From a gamma proteobacterium NOR5-3 (GTDB taxonomy: Bacteria > Pseudomonadota > Gammaproteobacteria > Pseudomonadales > Halieaceae), in assembly GCA_000158155.1 (NCBI GenBank), contig DS999409.1:171257-235256 (forward strand): DNA of 64,000 bases, given 5' to 3'. This document shows, one piece after another, positions 1 to 8,383 of this stretch (the stretch's first letter is position 1; each line of letters begins with the position of its first letter). The notes under the pieces are model-generated. The model saw nothing but the letters and a program-made list of their open reading frames with translations. It searched no databases and was not told the origin of the DNA. A program made the position numbers and the translations under genes.

Positions 1-366
1 GTCCGGCGTGCCCGAGCCATGGAACCACTCCGTACGATTGCCCACGAAAGCCAGCACCGCCACGGCCAGCACCACGCCGATGGCAATGTTGATGCCCTGG
101 CCGGATGGCTGCGCTTGCTCCGTAGGACTCAGGGTCTTGTCTGTCTTGATGCCATCGGGCGTGACGTCGTAGAACCAGGCAAGGATAACCGCAACGACCA
201 GACCGCCCAGCAGCAGGATTATCAGCAGTCGAAGGAACTCGTTGGAAACGTCAAAGATAGGCAGCACAGTTTCTGCGATCTGAACTAGCAGCCAGCTGAC
301 ACCTGCATACAGAAGGGCGACCCGCGTGACGTTGCGGCGGTTCAGTTCGCTAAGAAGTCGTCTCAT
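1..366 (-). CDS. LNRRN-type multi-TM protein, N-terminal part (partial)
   Basis: The frame begins at an ATG read leftwards from 366 and runs off the left edge after 122 codons, so only the N-terminus is visible. It opens MRRLLSELNRRNVTRVALLY, which is the start of a large proteobacterial group of inner-membrane proteins whose C-terminal parts carry TolB-like, adenylate-cyclase or TPR domains. Hydrophobic segments lie at about residues 15-32, 46-66 and 93-110. The family-typical WFYDVTPDGI follows the second segment. The domain that would decide the function (cyclase, TolB-like or TPR) is outside the window, so no function is assigned. It is transcribed away from the toxin-antitoxin pair and probably belongs to the resident chromosome. 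Confidence 0.8.
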   Translation of the reverse strand, partial: MRRLLSELNRRNVTRVALLYAGVSWLLVQIAETVLPIFDVSNEFLRLLIILLLGGLVVAVILAWFYDVTPDGIKTDKTLSPTEQAQPSGQGINIAIGVVLAVAVLAFVGNRTEWFHGSGTPD

Positions 367-725
367 TCAGCCATGCCCGCCGTGCACCCCTGATAGGGCA
401 ATCCCAATTCAAAGCGAAGGCCGAATGATAGACGATTTTTCTGCGGCAAGTGGACGGCAGGTCAAGGAATCCCGAATCGATACCGTGGAGTAGAGCCAGT
501 AAGAGCTGTTTGGCTCAGGCCTGTTACCTATAGCCTCGAAGTTAGAGTAACCGTAGGGGGGGGCTGCCCCTGTTTATGGTCATGAAAGCTTCGTTTCGTT
601 GTCCGAATCAGTGTTGGCAATAGTCTATTGGGCCGCTGGGACCTCAAAGCTACGATCTATCAGTGATGCCTAGAGTGGCCGCATATGATGACAATATGCA
701 CACATAGTGTGTTAGTCTTCTTCGC
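367..725. other. gene-free gap between membrane protein and TA module
   Basis: I see no supported coding frame here. The stretch must hold the promoter of the leftward membrane protein gene and, near 684-711, a candidate promoter and operator for the rightward toxin-antitoxin pair. A run of eight G lies near 556-563. Nothing else is recognisable. Confidence 0.5.
684..711 (+). promoter_or_regulatory. candidate promoter and operator of the brnT-like operon
   Basis: A TATGAT hexamer (684-689), one mismatch from the -10 consensus, is followed at 699-711 by the inverted repeat CACAC-ATA-GTGTG. No good -35 box is visible. The repeat lies just downstream of the expected transcription start and 14 bases before the toxin ATG. 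That is where an autoregulating ribbon-helix-helix antitoxin would bind. Assignment to the antitoxin is inference. Confidence 0.4.
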
Positions 726-1004
726 ATGAAGGTCTTTGATTGGAGCGCCGAGAAGAACCGACTGCTTGTGGAGGAACGAGGCGTTGCATTTGAGGAGGCT
801 GCCTTCTACATACAGGCGGGCGGGCTGCTGGACGATATCGCACACCCCAATACGTCAAGTTACCCCAACCAGCGATTGTTCGTGGTGCTTATCGGGGACT
901 ATGTTTACCTCGTGCCTTATGTCGAAGATGAGGAGCGAATTTTTCTGAAGACCATTATTCCTAGTAGGAAGTTCACAAAGCTGTATCTGGGAGGTGCGAA
1001 ATGA
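726..1004 (+). CDS. BrnT-like toxin of a type II toxin-antitoxin pair
   Basis: This 92-residue protein begins MKVFDWSAEKNRLLVEERGV and continues through FEEAAF, the start pattern of BrnT/DUF497 RNase-like toxins (short helix, then a beta sheet). The second half is a run of beta strands ending in a basic segment, as in the family. The stop overlaps the start of the next gene in an ATGA, so the two are translationally coupled, toxin first, which is the brnTA order. Family members cleave RNA and arrest growth until neutralised by the antitoxin; whether this variant is active cannot be read from sequence. An alternative frame starting at 736 was discarded because it lacks family similarity and coupling. 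Confidence 0.72.
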   Translation: MKVFDWSAEKNRLLVEERGVAFEEAAFYIQAGGLLDDIAHPNTSSYPNQRLFVVLIGDYVYLVPYVEDEERIFLKTIIPSRKFTKLYLGGAK

Positions 1005-1288
1005 CTAACGCTAAGTTGTCGAGGGAGGAGAAGGAACTGCTTGAAGCGGTTGAGAGTGGAGAGTTCATTTCCGTCCTTACTAAAAACCGGCGTAAACAGT
1101 TGGAAGCGATAGCTGGAAACACTTTCAAGAAGGACAAGCGCATCAACATCCGCATATCTAACCGCGACCTACTGGCTGTGCAGTCGAAAGCGTCGCAAGA
1201 GGGCATTCCCTATCAGACGCTCGTCTCCAGCATCATCCACAAATACGTTAGTGGCTCGCTGAAGGACGTAACGGAAGGAAAAAAATAG
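1001..1288 (+). CDS. CopG/BrnA-like ribbon-helix-helix antitoxin
   Basis: The 95-residue product has an acidic N-terminal half and a C-terminal RINIRISNRDLLAVQSKASQ segment followed by a helix ending in YVSG. This is the strand-helix-helix layout of CopG-type antitoxins (COG5304-like). It starts inside the toxin stop codon (ATGA overlap at 1001-1004), so it is made from the same mRNA. It would dimerise, bind the toxin and repress the operon, possibly at the inverted repeat at 699-711. The gene ends five bases before a copy of the 3' half of tRNA-Ile2. The module therefore sits exactly at an island boundary, a common position for addiction modules. Confidence 0.75.
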   Translation: MTNAKLSREEKELLEAVESGEFISVLTKNRRKQLEAIAGNTFKKDKRINIRISNRDLLAVQSKASQEGIPYQTLVSSIIHKYVSGSLKDVTEGKK

Positions 1289-1293
1289 AAAAA

Positions 1294-1338
1294 TGGTGGG
1301 TCCAGTAGGACTTGAACCTACGACCAATCGATTATGAG
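1294..1338 (-). repeat. tRNA-Ile2 3'-half copy, outer att-like site
   Basis: These 45 bases match the anticodon loop to CCA end of the intact tRNA-Ile2 (61794-61838) with one mismatch (a T for C in the acceptor strand). The tRNA 5' half is absent, so this is not a functional tRNA. The same fragment recurs at 37663-37707. Three copies in one orientation are what successive integration at the 3' end of one tRNA gene leaves behind. Confidence 0.85.
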
Positions 1339-1392
1339 ACTCCACAACAGGGTGTCGCCAAGTTAAGTCACCTAAGTCGGTAGAATCGGCCA

Positions 1393-2171
1393 ATGAATAC
1401 CTAAAAACGCTACCGATTCCCGCCTGACATCATTTCCTACGCTGTTTGGCTCTAGTACCGTTTTAATCTTAGCCATCGGGATGTTGAAGATCTTGTTGCT
1501 CAACGCGGCATCACCGTCAGCCGCGAGTCCATCCGCCTGTGGTACCCAAAGCATTCGCTGCGCTCATGGGGCAGGCCCTGCATCAAGTTCGGTGCAATTT
1601 TTACGCGCCGCTTGAAGCGTAAGCACCGGGGCTACGGCGATACCTTTTATATCGATGAAGTATTCGTAAAGATCACCGGCAATCAGCATTATCTGTGGCG
1701 GGCTGTCGATCAGGAGAGCCTGCCCCATGAGCGCAGCGAATGCTTTGGGCACGGCGAAGTGGTTGACGTGTGTCTACAGGCAAAGCGGGATGGTGCTGCT
1801 GCAAGGTGTTTCTTCAAAAGATTACTACGCAGTCACGGCGGTGAACCAAGGAAGATCGTCACTGATAAGTTACGAAGTTACGGCGTTGCTCACCGGGAGC
1901 TGATCCCCGAGACGGTACATAGTACCCAGCAGTATGAGAATAATCGGGCTGAGCAATCTCAGAGCCTGCCCCGCTTTATGGGTACGAGGCGACCCGGGAA
2001 AGGGAGCGAGGGATGCGACGATTCAAGTCCGTGAAGCAGGCGCAGAGGTTTCTCGGCGCTCATGCGGCTGTCAGTCATCAATTGAACCTGGGAAGGCATC
2101 TGGTCAGGGTCGTGCACTACCGCGATCTCAGGATGAATGCCTTCGCTGAATGGAGCCGGGCAGTGGCTTGA
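1393..2171 (+). pseudogene. IS6-family transposase pseudogene
   Basis: The frame reads like an IS6 transposase: KRYRFPPDIISYAVWL, then RDVEDLLAQRGITVSRESIR, HRGYGDTFYIDEVFVKI, RDGAAARCFFKRLLRSHGG and KIVTDKLRSYGVAHRELIPE. It ends at about 2171. Codon 4 is TAA, a TAG interrupts after AVWL, and a frameshift near 1980 separates the C-terminal part (MRRFKSVKQAQRFLGAHAAV). Two insertions, net about 36 bp each, are present at 1545 and 1718 and are inverted copies of one another. Both keep the frame. The gene cannot encode an active transposase. Confidence 0.8.
1545..1749. repeat. perfect 32-bp inverted repeat inside IS6 transposase
   Basis: Bases 1545-1576 (starting CCCAAAGCATTCGCTGCGCT) and 1718-1749 are perfect reverse complements, separated by 141 bp of transposase sequence. 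A diverged copy of the left arm sits at the same place in the IS6 remnant at 10117-10148. The arms are not part of normal IS6 transposases and look like a small inserted element. Confidence 0.85.
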
Positions 2172-2315
2172 GCGTGGGGAGCAGATTTCTCTGATCAAGA
2201 GAGGCGAATTTGCCAATACCCCGCGGGAGTGCTTTTTTCGCTGAGCGCGGGGGACGTCGCGCAGCTGACGCACCTACCTCCGCCTCCCAACACCGGTCAA
2301 AAGTTTCTGAGCAGC

Positions 2316-5300
2316 TTAGTAAAGGCAGCAGCCCAGATACAGGTCGCCGGCATTGTTAGCCCATAAAAAGCTACTGGTGCTGCCGGCACCGATGGCCACG
2401 CCGCTGGCATTCATGGGATTCCAGATACCGTTTTCGCGGAAGTAGAGCTGGCCGCCCCCGTAGCCCTTGTCGTCCAGGCTCGCCACAAAGGCGCGGCTGT
2501 TGGCGTTTACCGTAACGTCGGCGGCCAGGAAGCTTCGGAATTGGAACGTGCCGCCCGCTGTGTATTCCCAGACCTCAAAGGAATTGTTAATCACCCAGGC
2601 ACGGCCGTTTCCACCTACGTCGATACGCTGAGCCGCACCGTTGATTGGCTGCCAGTTAAAGCGCACCTGCCCGCGGCCCGCATAGGGTGCACGGTAGATT
2701 CTATAGCTGCCATAGAGGGGCTCCGTGCTGGTAACCCAGATGTTCCCACCACCTACGCCCACGTCTGTGGCAAGAATGTTCGACTTATTCCATGCGCTGG
2801 CGCTATCCATAATTGCATAGAGCTCACCGGTGTTCGTCACCATGTACGCGCCCCCATTGGGGTCGGCTTCGATGCGACGCCCGACCACACCCGGTGGTAA
2901 ACCCGTGCGTACGCTTCGATAGAACCTGGATCTCCCGTCGTTGATTTCCTTCCAGGGAGTGCCATCGGTGTCCAGGATCCAGGTGTTTATTGATATCGGG
3001 TTGTGCCCGACGGACACGTCAAGGACGTCATAGGGGAACCCCTGGTTGCTCAAAACACTGAGTGTTCGCGTTGTTGGGCCACTGCTTCCGCCGATAAGAC
3101 TTCTGAACTCGTTCGAGACATTGTTAAGGGCGTTGCCAAGCGCTCCCGCGGGGTTGCTGATGAAGTCACTCACCAGCTGCACCGCTTGCGCAACCGCTGC
3201 CGCCGCCTGTTCTGCTGCGGCTTGGGCCGCGCGGGCAGCCTCTTCTGCCGCCCTTTGCGCTTCCCGGGCCGCTGCCTCGGCCCGGGCCTGTGCGTCCGCC
3301 AGGTCGATAGCCGTCTGGATGGCGGTACCTACGCCCGGCAAATCCCGGCCGACGTTGAGGATATCTTCGGGGGCATCAATAATTGCGCCCCCTGCAAATT
3401 TAACCCCATCGATACCCAGCCGCGTCACGTCGTTTTCGGGCAGCAGGCTGTTGCCGAATTCCAGGAGTTCAACTGCCCCATTAAACGCGTAGACGACGCC
3501 ATCGCGCACGAGAAAATATATGTCCTCGGCGCAGGCAATAAAGTCGGCAGGATCGGGTAGCGATGCCGTCGGTGTGAAGACGACATTGCTTGTCGAAAAG
3601 TTTTGGCGTGATCCGGGGGGCAAAGAAGCCGAGGCTGCGATCGCCAAAGGTTTCGCGCAGTCGCCGGGCAGGGCAAAGTTGACAGAGTTCGCGCTGAAGT
3701 TGAGCGTGATATTGGTTCCGGGTAGGGAGCCGCCGGCAAACTGTCCCTCGAGAACCATGCCGGCGCCCGAGGGTGATCCAAAGAACTCGAGCTCTGCCAT
3801 CGGATTAAGGGCGCCGAGACTTATTCCTGCAACGGCTCCAAGGTCGAGAGCGGGATCACCCGTGACCTTGCCGCTGGCGCCACTTTCTGACGCGACAAAT
3901 TCCAGAGATCCCATCTCCTGGTTGAATAGCTCTGCTGTGCCCCGTAGCTCCACATGCGGACCCTGCACGCCGTCTCTGGACTCGGCATCCGGGCCCAGTA
4001 TGACCATGTTGAAGACGCTGAAATCGGGGAATGGATCTCCGGATTTAAAGCTACCCACGAAACTGGCAAGGGCATCATTGCGAATAGCGACAACATCCAG
4101 GGGTAGTGCGTTCATCGGTGATATTGCCGTCGTAAAGAAGTCATCGACGGTATCAAAAGCACCTACGGCGCCGGCAGCAAGACGTGGATAGCGGGCCTCG
4201 TAGGCCGCTATAAACCTGAGGTAGGCATCCATGGTGATATCCCGCGCACCAAAGCCGATTTGTGCTTCCCGGTAGGTTCGTGGGTTTCTGGATACCTTGA
4301 GGGGGCCACGATAGAACAGTGACACCGGATTGGTTTCGAAGGAGCCTACGCCCCAGAATCCAAAGGTATTTTCTGAATCGTAGTAGACAGTGGTATCCAG
4401 CAGGTTTAACCCCTGAATGCCGGCGCTGTCGCTCCACAGGTCCGCGTGGGCCAGCTCGATGTAATTGACCGGCTCTTCCTCCTCCTCTTCTTCACCCGGT
4501 GCCTGTTGCCAGTTGCCGCCCCGGGGTTCCAGCGTTGGCCCTTCCAGCTGCTCCGGGGGTAGCTCCCGGCCTGTCATCATGACGATATTGCTTGTCGGGT
4601 AGTGCATCGCACCCACGACATCTGCCAGCAAGCCGCCCAAGGTGATCTCCGCGGTGGCGTGATAGCCGGCTTTGAGTCTAAGGGATCCGCCGTAGGATCT
4701 GTTGAGTACATCGGCAAGTACGCTGGGAACGTCCTCCGGTAGCAGTGCATCGGCTTCGTAGCCCGTCTGCACCGAATACACGATGGTGTCCGTCAGGGTT
4801 GTCTTTTTTGCGGGGTCGATGGAGTCTAACTGGGACCAAACCCCCGCAGGAGTGGGTTCAAAGTCGCCCTCGATGAGACCCAGAACGCGAGCGGGAACGG
4901 AGTTGCCGGCAGCGTATTGGAGAAAGAGATACGACGAACCGCAAGAGCGGATCGTCCATCCATTTTCTGTAAAAGTCTGAAGCGTCGCGTTATCAAACGC
5001 ATCGAGCTGCGGGCGTGGCAGAAAATCGACTATGCCCTGTCCAAAGGAGAAGTTAAACGGACTACAGGTGCTTGGAGCGCCAACGTTCGCCAATTGATCT
5101 TCCGTCAGGTTTGCATCGGGGACCCACTCCGTCACCTCGATGGGGACCGACGTGGGCTGTGCATTGAGCGCGGCAAAGTCGATGCTGTAGTTGCCCGGTT
5201 CACTGGCAGTAACAACCAGTCCACAGTCCTCGAAAGGTGTCAGCTCTGCCGGACAGTCGGTGATGACATTCAGTTCCGGAGAATGGGTAATGGACAACCC

Positions 5301-6452
5301 CTGGGTGGACTGGGTAAGAAAGTTTTCATCCCGTATGTAGTTGATCAGATAAAAACGCAGGAAGCCGTCATAGGCTTCGAAACTGCCACCTCTGTATAGG
5401 TCATCACCTCCGGAATCCTCTGTGGGGATCAGGCCGTCGGATAGCACGGGCGCTGGCTCCCCGGGAGCTGGCGGCGGAACCGGCGTGGGGGCGCTACCCA
5501 AAAGAATACGCTGTCCATCCTCGGTGGTGGGCGGCGCCGGCGGTGGCGGGGGCGGGGGGTTGACGGGTGCCGCAGCTGCAAAGGTATTGGATCCTCGGGC
5601 AACAATATTGGCCGACAGCTCATTGGACTCGGCGGTGACCCGAAGCGTGCAGGACTCACCGGGTAGGAGTTCGCTCGGGCAAGTCCCTGCCACGCTAAAC
5701 TCCGGCCCCAGGTCCAGGCTCACATTCTGGGCAGGGACCGGCGATGAGGACGAGTTTGTGATGGTGACATCAAGGCTGTCACCGGGTGCTTCGAGAGTGA
5801 TCTGCTGGGGCTCGATAAGCAGAGTCGCCTGGCTCTCCTCGGCAACTTCAGCACAGACCTCGTGTACATCCAGGGCACACTGCTCACCGGGATTGAGCTC
5901 CAGTCCCGTCACGCACAGGGGGGCACTACCCATCACCTCAAGGGGCGCGCCCAGAGGGGACTCCAGGCCCGAAGGAAAACACTGATCGTATTGCGGCAGG
6001 GTCACTGATTCCAGTCGAAGTCGTACGTTGGAACCGTTGGTGAACTTCGCTATCTCAAAGGACACCACCTCGCCCCGCTCGATGAGTGGGAATACGGCGA
6101 TTTCTACTTCTTCGCCCTCGGGGTTTGAAAAGGCGAGTTGCACCGCCGCACGCACGCTAGAGAACTGCGTGACCGTGGCCAGCACGGCTGAAACCGCGAC
6201 CGTCCCGATGGCTATGGAGCTAAGCGTCGAACGCCGACGCAGGATGCGTGCGCCCAGGGCGGCTAGAACGACACTTAAGAGTGCCGTGGCCCAGACCGAC
6301 AGTGAAGGCACAGCCGTCGGCTGCAGTGGGGCCGGCGCGGTGACTATTTGACTATAAGCGGGTGTGCAAAGCGTGCTCAGGATCAGAAGCTGGAGGCGGC
6401 TACGTGACAATGCCAACAGCGACCGGCGGTGGCATGGATTGATGAGAAACAT
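2316..6452 (-). CDS. midcut-by-XrtH type secreted protein with tectonin-like C-terminus
   Basis: The product has 1378 residues. After a signal peptide (residues 1-34, ending AYSQ) comes VPSLSVWATALLSVVLAALG followed by ARILRRR. This is an IPTL-CTERM-like sorting signal placed near the N-terminus rather than at the end, the layout of 'midcut-by-XrtH' proteins, which are thought to be cut there by exosortase H. Following parts include Cys-containing beta domains, a Pro-rich linker, an acidic EEEEEE run, an Ala/Glu/Gln-rich coiled coil (around residue 1050) and a final region of about 230 residues with repeated D-V-GG...WV units resembling tectonin beta-propeller blades. The protein is probably exported and exposed at the surface; its ligand is unknown. 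It is transcribed towards the IS6 remnant and is flanked by IS fragments on both sides. Confidence 0.75.
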   Translation of the reverse strand: MFLINPCHRRSLLALSRSRLQLLILSTLCTPAYSQIVTAPAPLQPTAVPSLSVWATALLSVVLAALGARILRRRSTLSSIAIGTVAVSAVLATVTQFSSVRAAVQLAFSNPEGEEVEIAVFPLIERGEVVSFEIAKFTNGSNVRLRLESVTLPQYDQCFPSGLESPLGAPLEVMGSAPLCVTGLELNPGEQCALDVHEVCAEVAEESQATLLIEPQQITLEAPGDSLDVTITNSSSSPVPAQNVSLDLGPEFSVAGTCPSELLPGESCTLRVTAESNELSANIVARGSNTFAAAAPVNPPPPPPPAPPTTEDGQRILLGSAPTPVPPPAPGEPAPVLSDGLIPTEDSGGDDLYRGGSFEAYDGFLRFYLINYIRDENFLTQSTQGLSITHSPELNVITDCPAELTPFEDCGLVVTASEPGNYSIDFAALNAQPTSVPIEVTEWVPDANLTEDQLANVGAPSTCSPFNFSFGQGIVDFLPRPQLDAFDNATLQTFTENGWTIRSCGSSYLFLQYAAGNSVPARVLGLIEGDFEPTPAGVWSQLDSIDPAKKTTLTDTIVYSVQTGYEADALLPEDVPSVLADVLNRSYGGSLRLKAGYHATAEITLGGLLADVVGAMHYPTSNIVMMTGRELPPEQLEGPTLEPRGGNWQQAPGEEEEEEEPVNYIELAHADLWSDSAGIQGLNLLDTTVYYDSENTFGFWGVGSFETNPVSLFYRGPLKVSRNPRTYREAQIGFGARDITMDAYLRFIAAYEARYPRLAAGAVGAFDTVDDFFTTAISPMNALPLDVVAIRNDALASFVGSFKSGDPFPDFSVFNMVILGPDAESRDGVQGPHVELRGTAELFNQEMGSLEFVASESGASGKVTGDPALDLGAVAGISLGALNPMAELEFFGSPSGAGMVLEGQFAGGSLPGTNITLNFSANSVNFALPGDCAKPLAIAASASLPPGSRQNFSTSNVVFTPTASLPDPADFIACAEDIYFLVRDGVVYAFNGAVELLEFGNSLLPENDVTRLGIDGVKFAGGAIIDAPEDILNVGRDLPGVGTAIQTAIDLADAQARAEAAAREAQRAAEEAARAAQAAAEQAAAAVAQAVQLVSDFISNPAGALGNALNNVSNEFRSLIGGSSGPTTRTLSVLSNQGFPYDVLDVSVGHNPISINTWILDTDGTPWKEINDGRSRFYRSVRTGLPPGVVGRRIEADPNGGAYMVTNTGELYAIMDSASAWNKSNILATDVGVGGGNIWVTSTEPLYGSYRIYRAPYAGRGQVRFNWQPINGAAQRIDVGGNGRAWVINNSFEVWEYTAGGTFQFRSFLAADVTVNANSRAFVASLDDKGYGGGQLYFRENGIWNPMNASGVAIGAGSTSSFLWANNAGDLYLGCCLY

Positions 6453-6572
6453 GTTTTTGCTCCGGCAGTTTGATCTGTAGCGAGATCAAACCCGCGCCCC
6501 TATGCTACAAAGGCAAAGCGCTGCATGCAATCTGACTAGGCGTTGTGATGTGCGCCAGTTCCCAACTCACTA

Positions 6573-6690
6573 AAAGTACGGCCAAATTAACCGCCTTAGC
6601 GAAACAATCTATGGATGAGCACATATAAGCGTCACCGATTCCCGCCGGACATCATTAGCTACGCGGTTAACCTGCCGATACCACCTGCGC
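6573..6690 (+). pseudogene. IS6 left-end and transposase N-terminal fragment
   Basis: An IS end-like sequence (AAGTACGGCCAAATTAACCG) is followed by ATGAGCACATATAAGCGTCA, encoding MSTYKRHRFPPDIISYAV. This is the start of an IS6 transposase very close to the one at 1393. The rest of the element is missing. The fragment lies immediately upstream of the protease promoter. Confidence 0.75.
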
Positions 6691-6712
6691 ACCTGCACCG
6701 CCCTTTCGCTTA

Positions 6713-6725
6713 TATAATGAAGCGA
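6713..6725 (+). promoter_or_regulatory. consensus -10 box abutting the protease start (possible leaderless mRNA)
   Basis: A perfect TATAAT occupies 6713-6718, only six bases before the ATG at 6725. Transcription would begin at or next to the start codon, and no Shine-Dalgarno sequence precedes the ATG. A convincing -35 box is not visible. If used, the message would be leaderless. Confidence 0.45.
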
Positions 6726-8167
6726 TGTCGACAATAAAAAACAAGCTTACTGACGTTGCCCGGCAGATGATGAGCGGCGTTGTCCAAATCCATGTAGAGG
6801 GACATCTGGAAGAAGATATCCAGTCGGTCATGAATCCGGCGATCAGGATTCCTGGCCTGTGGTCAGGCTCGGGGTTCTTTATCCGCTATCAGGACCTCGA
6901 AGGGTATATGGTCACTAACGCCCATGTGGTGAGAAATGCTGTAAAGATCGAGATCAGTTCGATGCTCACCAGCGAAGAACACTTTGAAGCGGAAGTGGTT
7001 GGACTGGTAAAGACCCTGGAACCAGATGTGGCACTCATCAAGCTGCCAGACGATGAACTACAGCGATTCAAGAAACTCGCCATCACAGATATTGAGTACC
7101 TGGAACTCCGGGAGGGCATGCACCCATCGCGTGGCGAGGAGATTAAGGCCATCGGGTACCCCCTGGGCATGATCGAACCCAACATCACCAGCGGCGAGAT
7201 CACTAACTTCGTCTCTGGGTCGGAGTATTCCACCGAGCGCTTTGTGACCAATGCGGCCATCAACCCGGGCAACTCCGGCGGGCCGAGCATCAGTGAGGGC
7301 GGTAAAGTAGTGGGCCTTAATACCGCCGTTATGGTCAACGCCGAAAATATCGGCTTCATCACGCCGGCCAGTCTTGTGAAGACCATCATCGAAAACCTGC
7401 TGCAGCAGAACGAGCCGTATTTCGCCGGTATCGGTGGCAAACTTCAAAAGAATGCCGAAAATTTTAATCCATTTTTGAAGCAGACCCAGGCCCGAGGCGT
7501 CATCGTGGCCCAGGTGCTTCCCAATGGCTTTCTTGCAGCCGCCGGGCTTGAGCCGCGTGACGTGATCCTTTCCATCAATGGCACCGAGTTTGACCGACAT
7601 GGCATCGTCATCGGCAAGGAAGGTCTGTACCGGCACAAGAATATTTACGACGTCATCAAACTCGTGCCCATTGGCGACAAGGTTGCCATCGGCTACTTGC
7701 GAGACGGCGAGGTTAAGAGCACCGAAGCCATCGCCATGCGCAACCCGGATAGAGGCATTGTTTCCATTCCGATCATTGCCGAAAGAAAGTATCTCGACGT
7801 ATTCGGTATGGTCGTTCAGCAGCTGAGCTTTGAAATTATTGACGCGATGCGCGAAATCGATACCAACGCGCAGATCGATTTGATCCAGAGTATCGATCAG
7901 GAGAAGCCAGCACTGGTCGTCACGCATATCCACCAGAGCACCCAGGCCGACGAGATGGAATGGCCACCGGGCGAATTGATCATCAAAGCCAACGAAAAAG
8001 GGGTGCATACCCTCGCGGAGCTCGAGACGATGCTTGAGCAAAACAAGGGCGGGGCGGTACTGCTGGAGTGCCGCAACGGCAGGATCGGCTATTTCAGGGT
8101 TGAAGCCGACCCAGAAGATGCGCCACCTTCAAACGATAACCAACCGGAGAACACAGTATGGACCTGA
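6725..8167 (+). CDS. HtrA/DegP-like trypsin-fold serine protease with PDZ domains, no signal peptide
   Basis: The product has 480 residues. The chymotrypsin-like domain (about 1-230) has a complete catalytic triad: His67 in TNAHVV, Asp101 in EPDVALIKL and Ser184 in NPGNSGGP. PDZ-like regions follow at about 260-350 (VLPNGFLAAAGLEPRDVILS) and 385-470 (LIIKANEKGVHTLAELETML). Unlike DegP or DegS, there is no signal peptide or membrane anchor at the N-terminus (MSTIKNKLTDVARQMM), so it should act in the cytoplasm. This resembles the architecture of signal-less Deg proteases. Its stop overlaps the start of the amphi-Trp gene (ATGGACCTGA), so the two are co-translated, and the porin follows eight bases later. 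Substrates are unknown. Confidence 0.85.
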   Translation: MSTIKNKLTDVARQMMSGVVQIHVEGHLEEDIQSVMNPAIRIPGLWSGSGFFIRYQDLEGYMVTNAHVVRNAVKIEISSMLTSEEHFEAEVVGLVKTLEPDVALIKLPDDELQRFKKLAITDIEYLELREGMHPSRGEEIKAIGYPLGMIEPNITSGEITNFVSGSEYSTERFVTNAAINPGNSGGPSISEGGKVVGLNTAVMVNAENIGFITPASLVKTIIENLLQQNEPYFAGIGGKLQKNAENFNPFLKQTQARGVIVAQVLPNGFLAAAGLEPRDVILSINGTEFDRHGIVIGKEGLYRHKNIYDVIKLVPIGDKVAIGYLRDGEVKSTEAIAMRNPDRGIVSIPIIAERKYLDVFGMVVQQLSFEIIDAMREIDTNAQIDLIQSIDQEKPALVVTHIHQSTQADEMEWPPGELIIKANEKGVHTLAELETMLEQNKGGAVLLECRNGRIGYFRVEADPEDAPPSNDNQPENTVWT

Positions 8168-8376
8168 TGGAAATATCCGCGAAGCGCGAAATGGGGCGCG
8201 AGGACGTAGCAAAGCTTTTACACAAGCTGGCAGACTCACTCGCACGTCACAATGCCATCGACTTCATCGAACAGGGCGTGAAGGTTAATATCAAGGTGCC
8301 CGATGTGGTGTCGCTCGAGCTGGAAGTTGAGATTGAAAGCGATGAGTCCAGCCTGGAGATCGAGATCAGTTGGTAA
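8158..8376 (+). CDS. amphi-Trp domain protein
   Basis: The 72-residue product fits the amphi-Trp domain (TIGR04354-like). It has an N-terminal helix with REDVAKLLHKLADSLARHN, then alternating hydrophobic and acidic beta strands (VSLELEVEIESDESSLEIEI), and a final Trp as the last residue. It starts ten bases before the end of the protease frame, so the pair is coupled. Amphi-Trp proteins are small and of unknown role. The coupling suggests this one works with the HtrA-like protease, for example as adaptor or substrate receptor, but that is inference. The protein is acidic and has no export signal, in keeping with a cytoplasmic partner. Confidence 0.8.
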   Translation: MDLMEISAKREMGREDVAKLLHKLADSLARHNAIDFIEQGVKVNIKVPDVVSLELEVEIESDESSLEIEISW

Positions 8377-8383
8377 TTGGACT

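Larger units (their letters stand above)
1350..2221 (+). mobile_element. decayed IS6-family insertion sequence
   Basis: The element is about 872 bp. Its left end GGGTGTCGCCAAGTTAAG (from 1350) is partly matched in inverted orientation near 2204-2221. It contains a recognisable but broken IS6-type DDE transposase. It starts only 11 bases from the tRNA fragment. Similar partial copies occur at 6573-6690 and 10022-10634. Confidence 0.7.

Noticed and set aside
7058-8041. 327-codon frame on the minus strand opposite the HtrA-like protease
   Set aside because: The sense strand has a complete catalytic triad and PDZ domains; the antisense product has no recognised domain.
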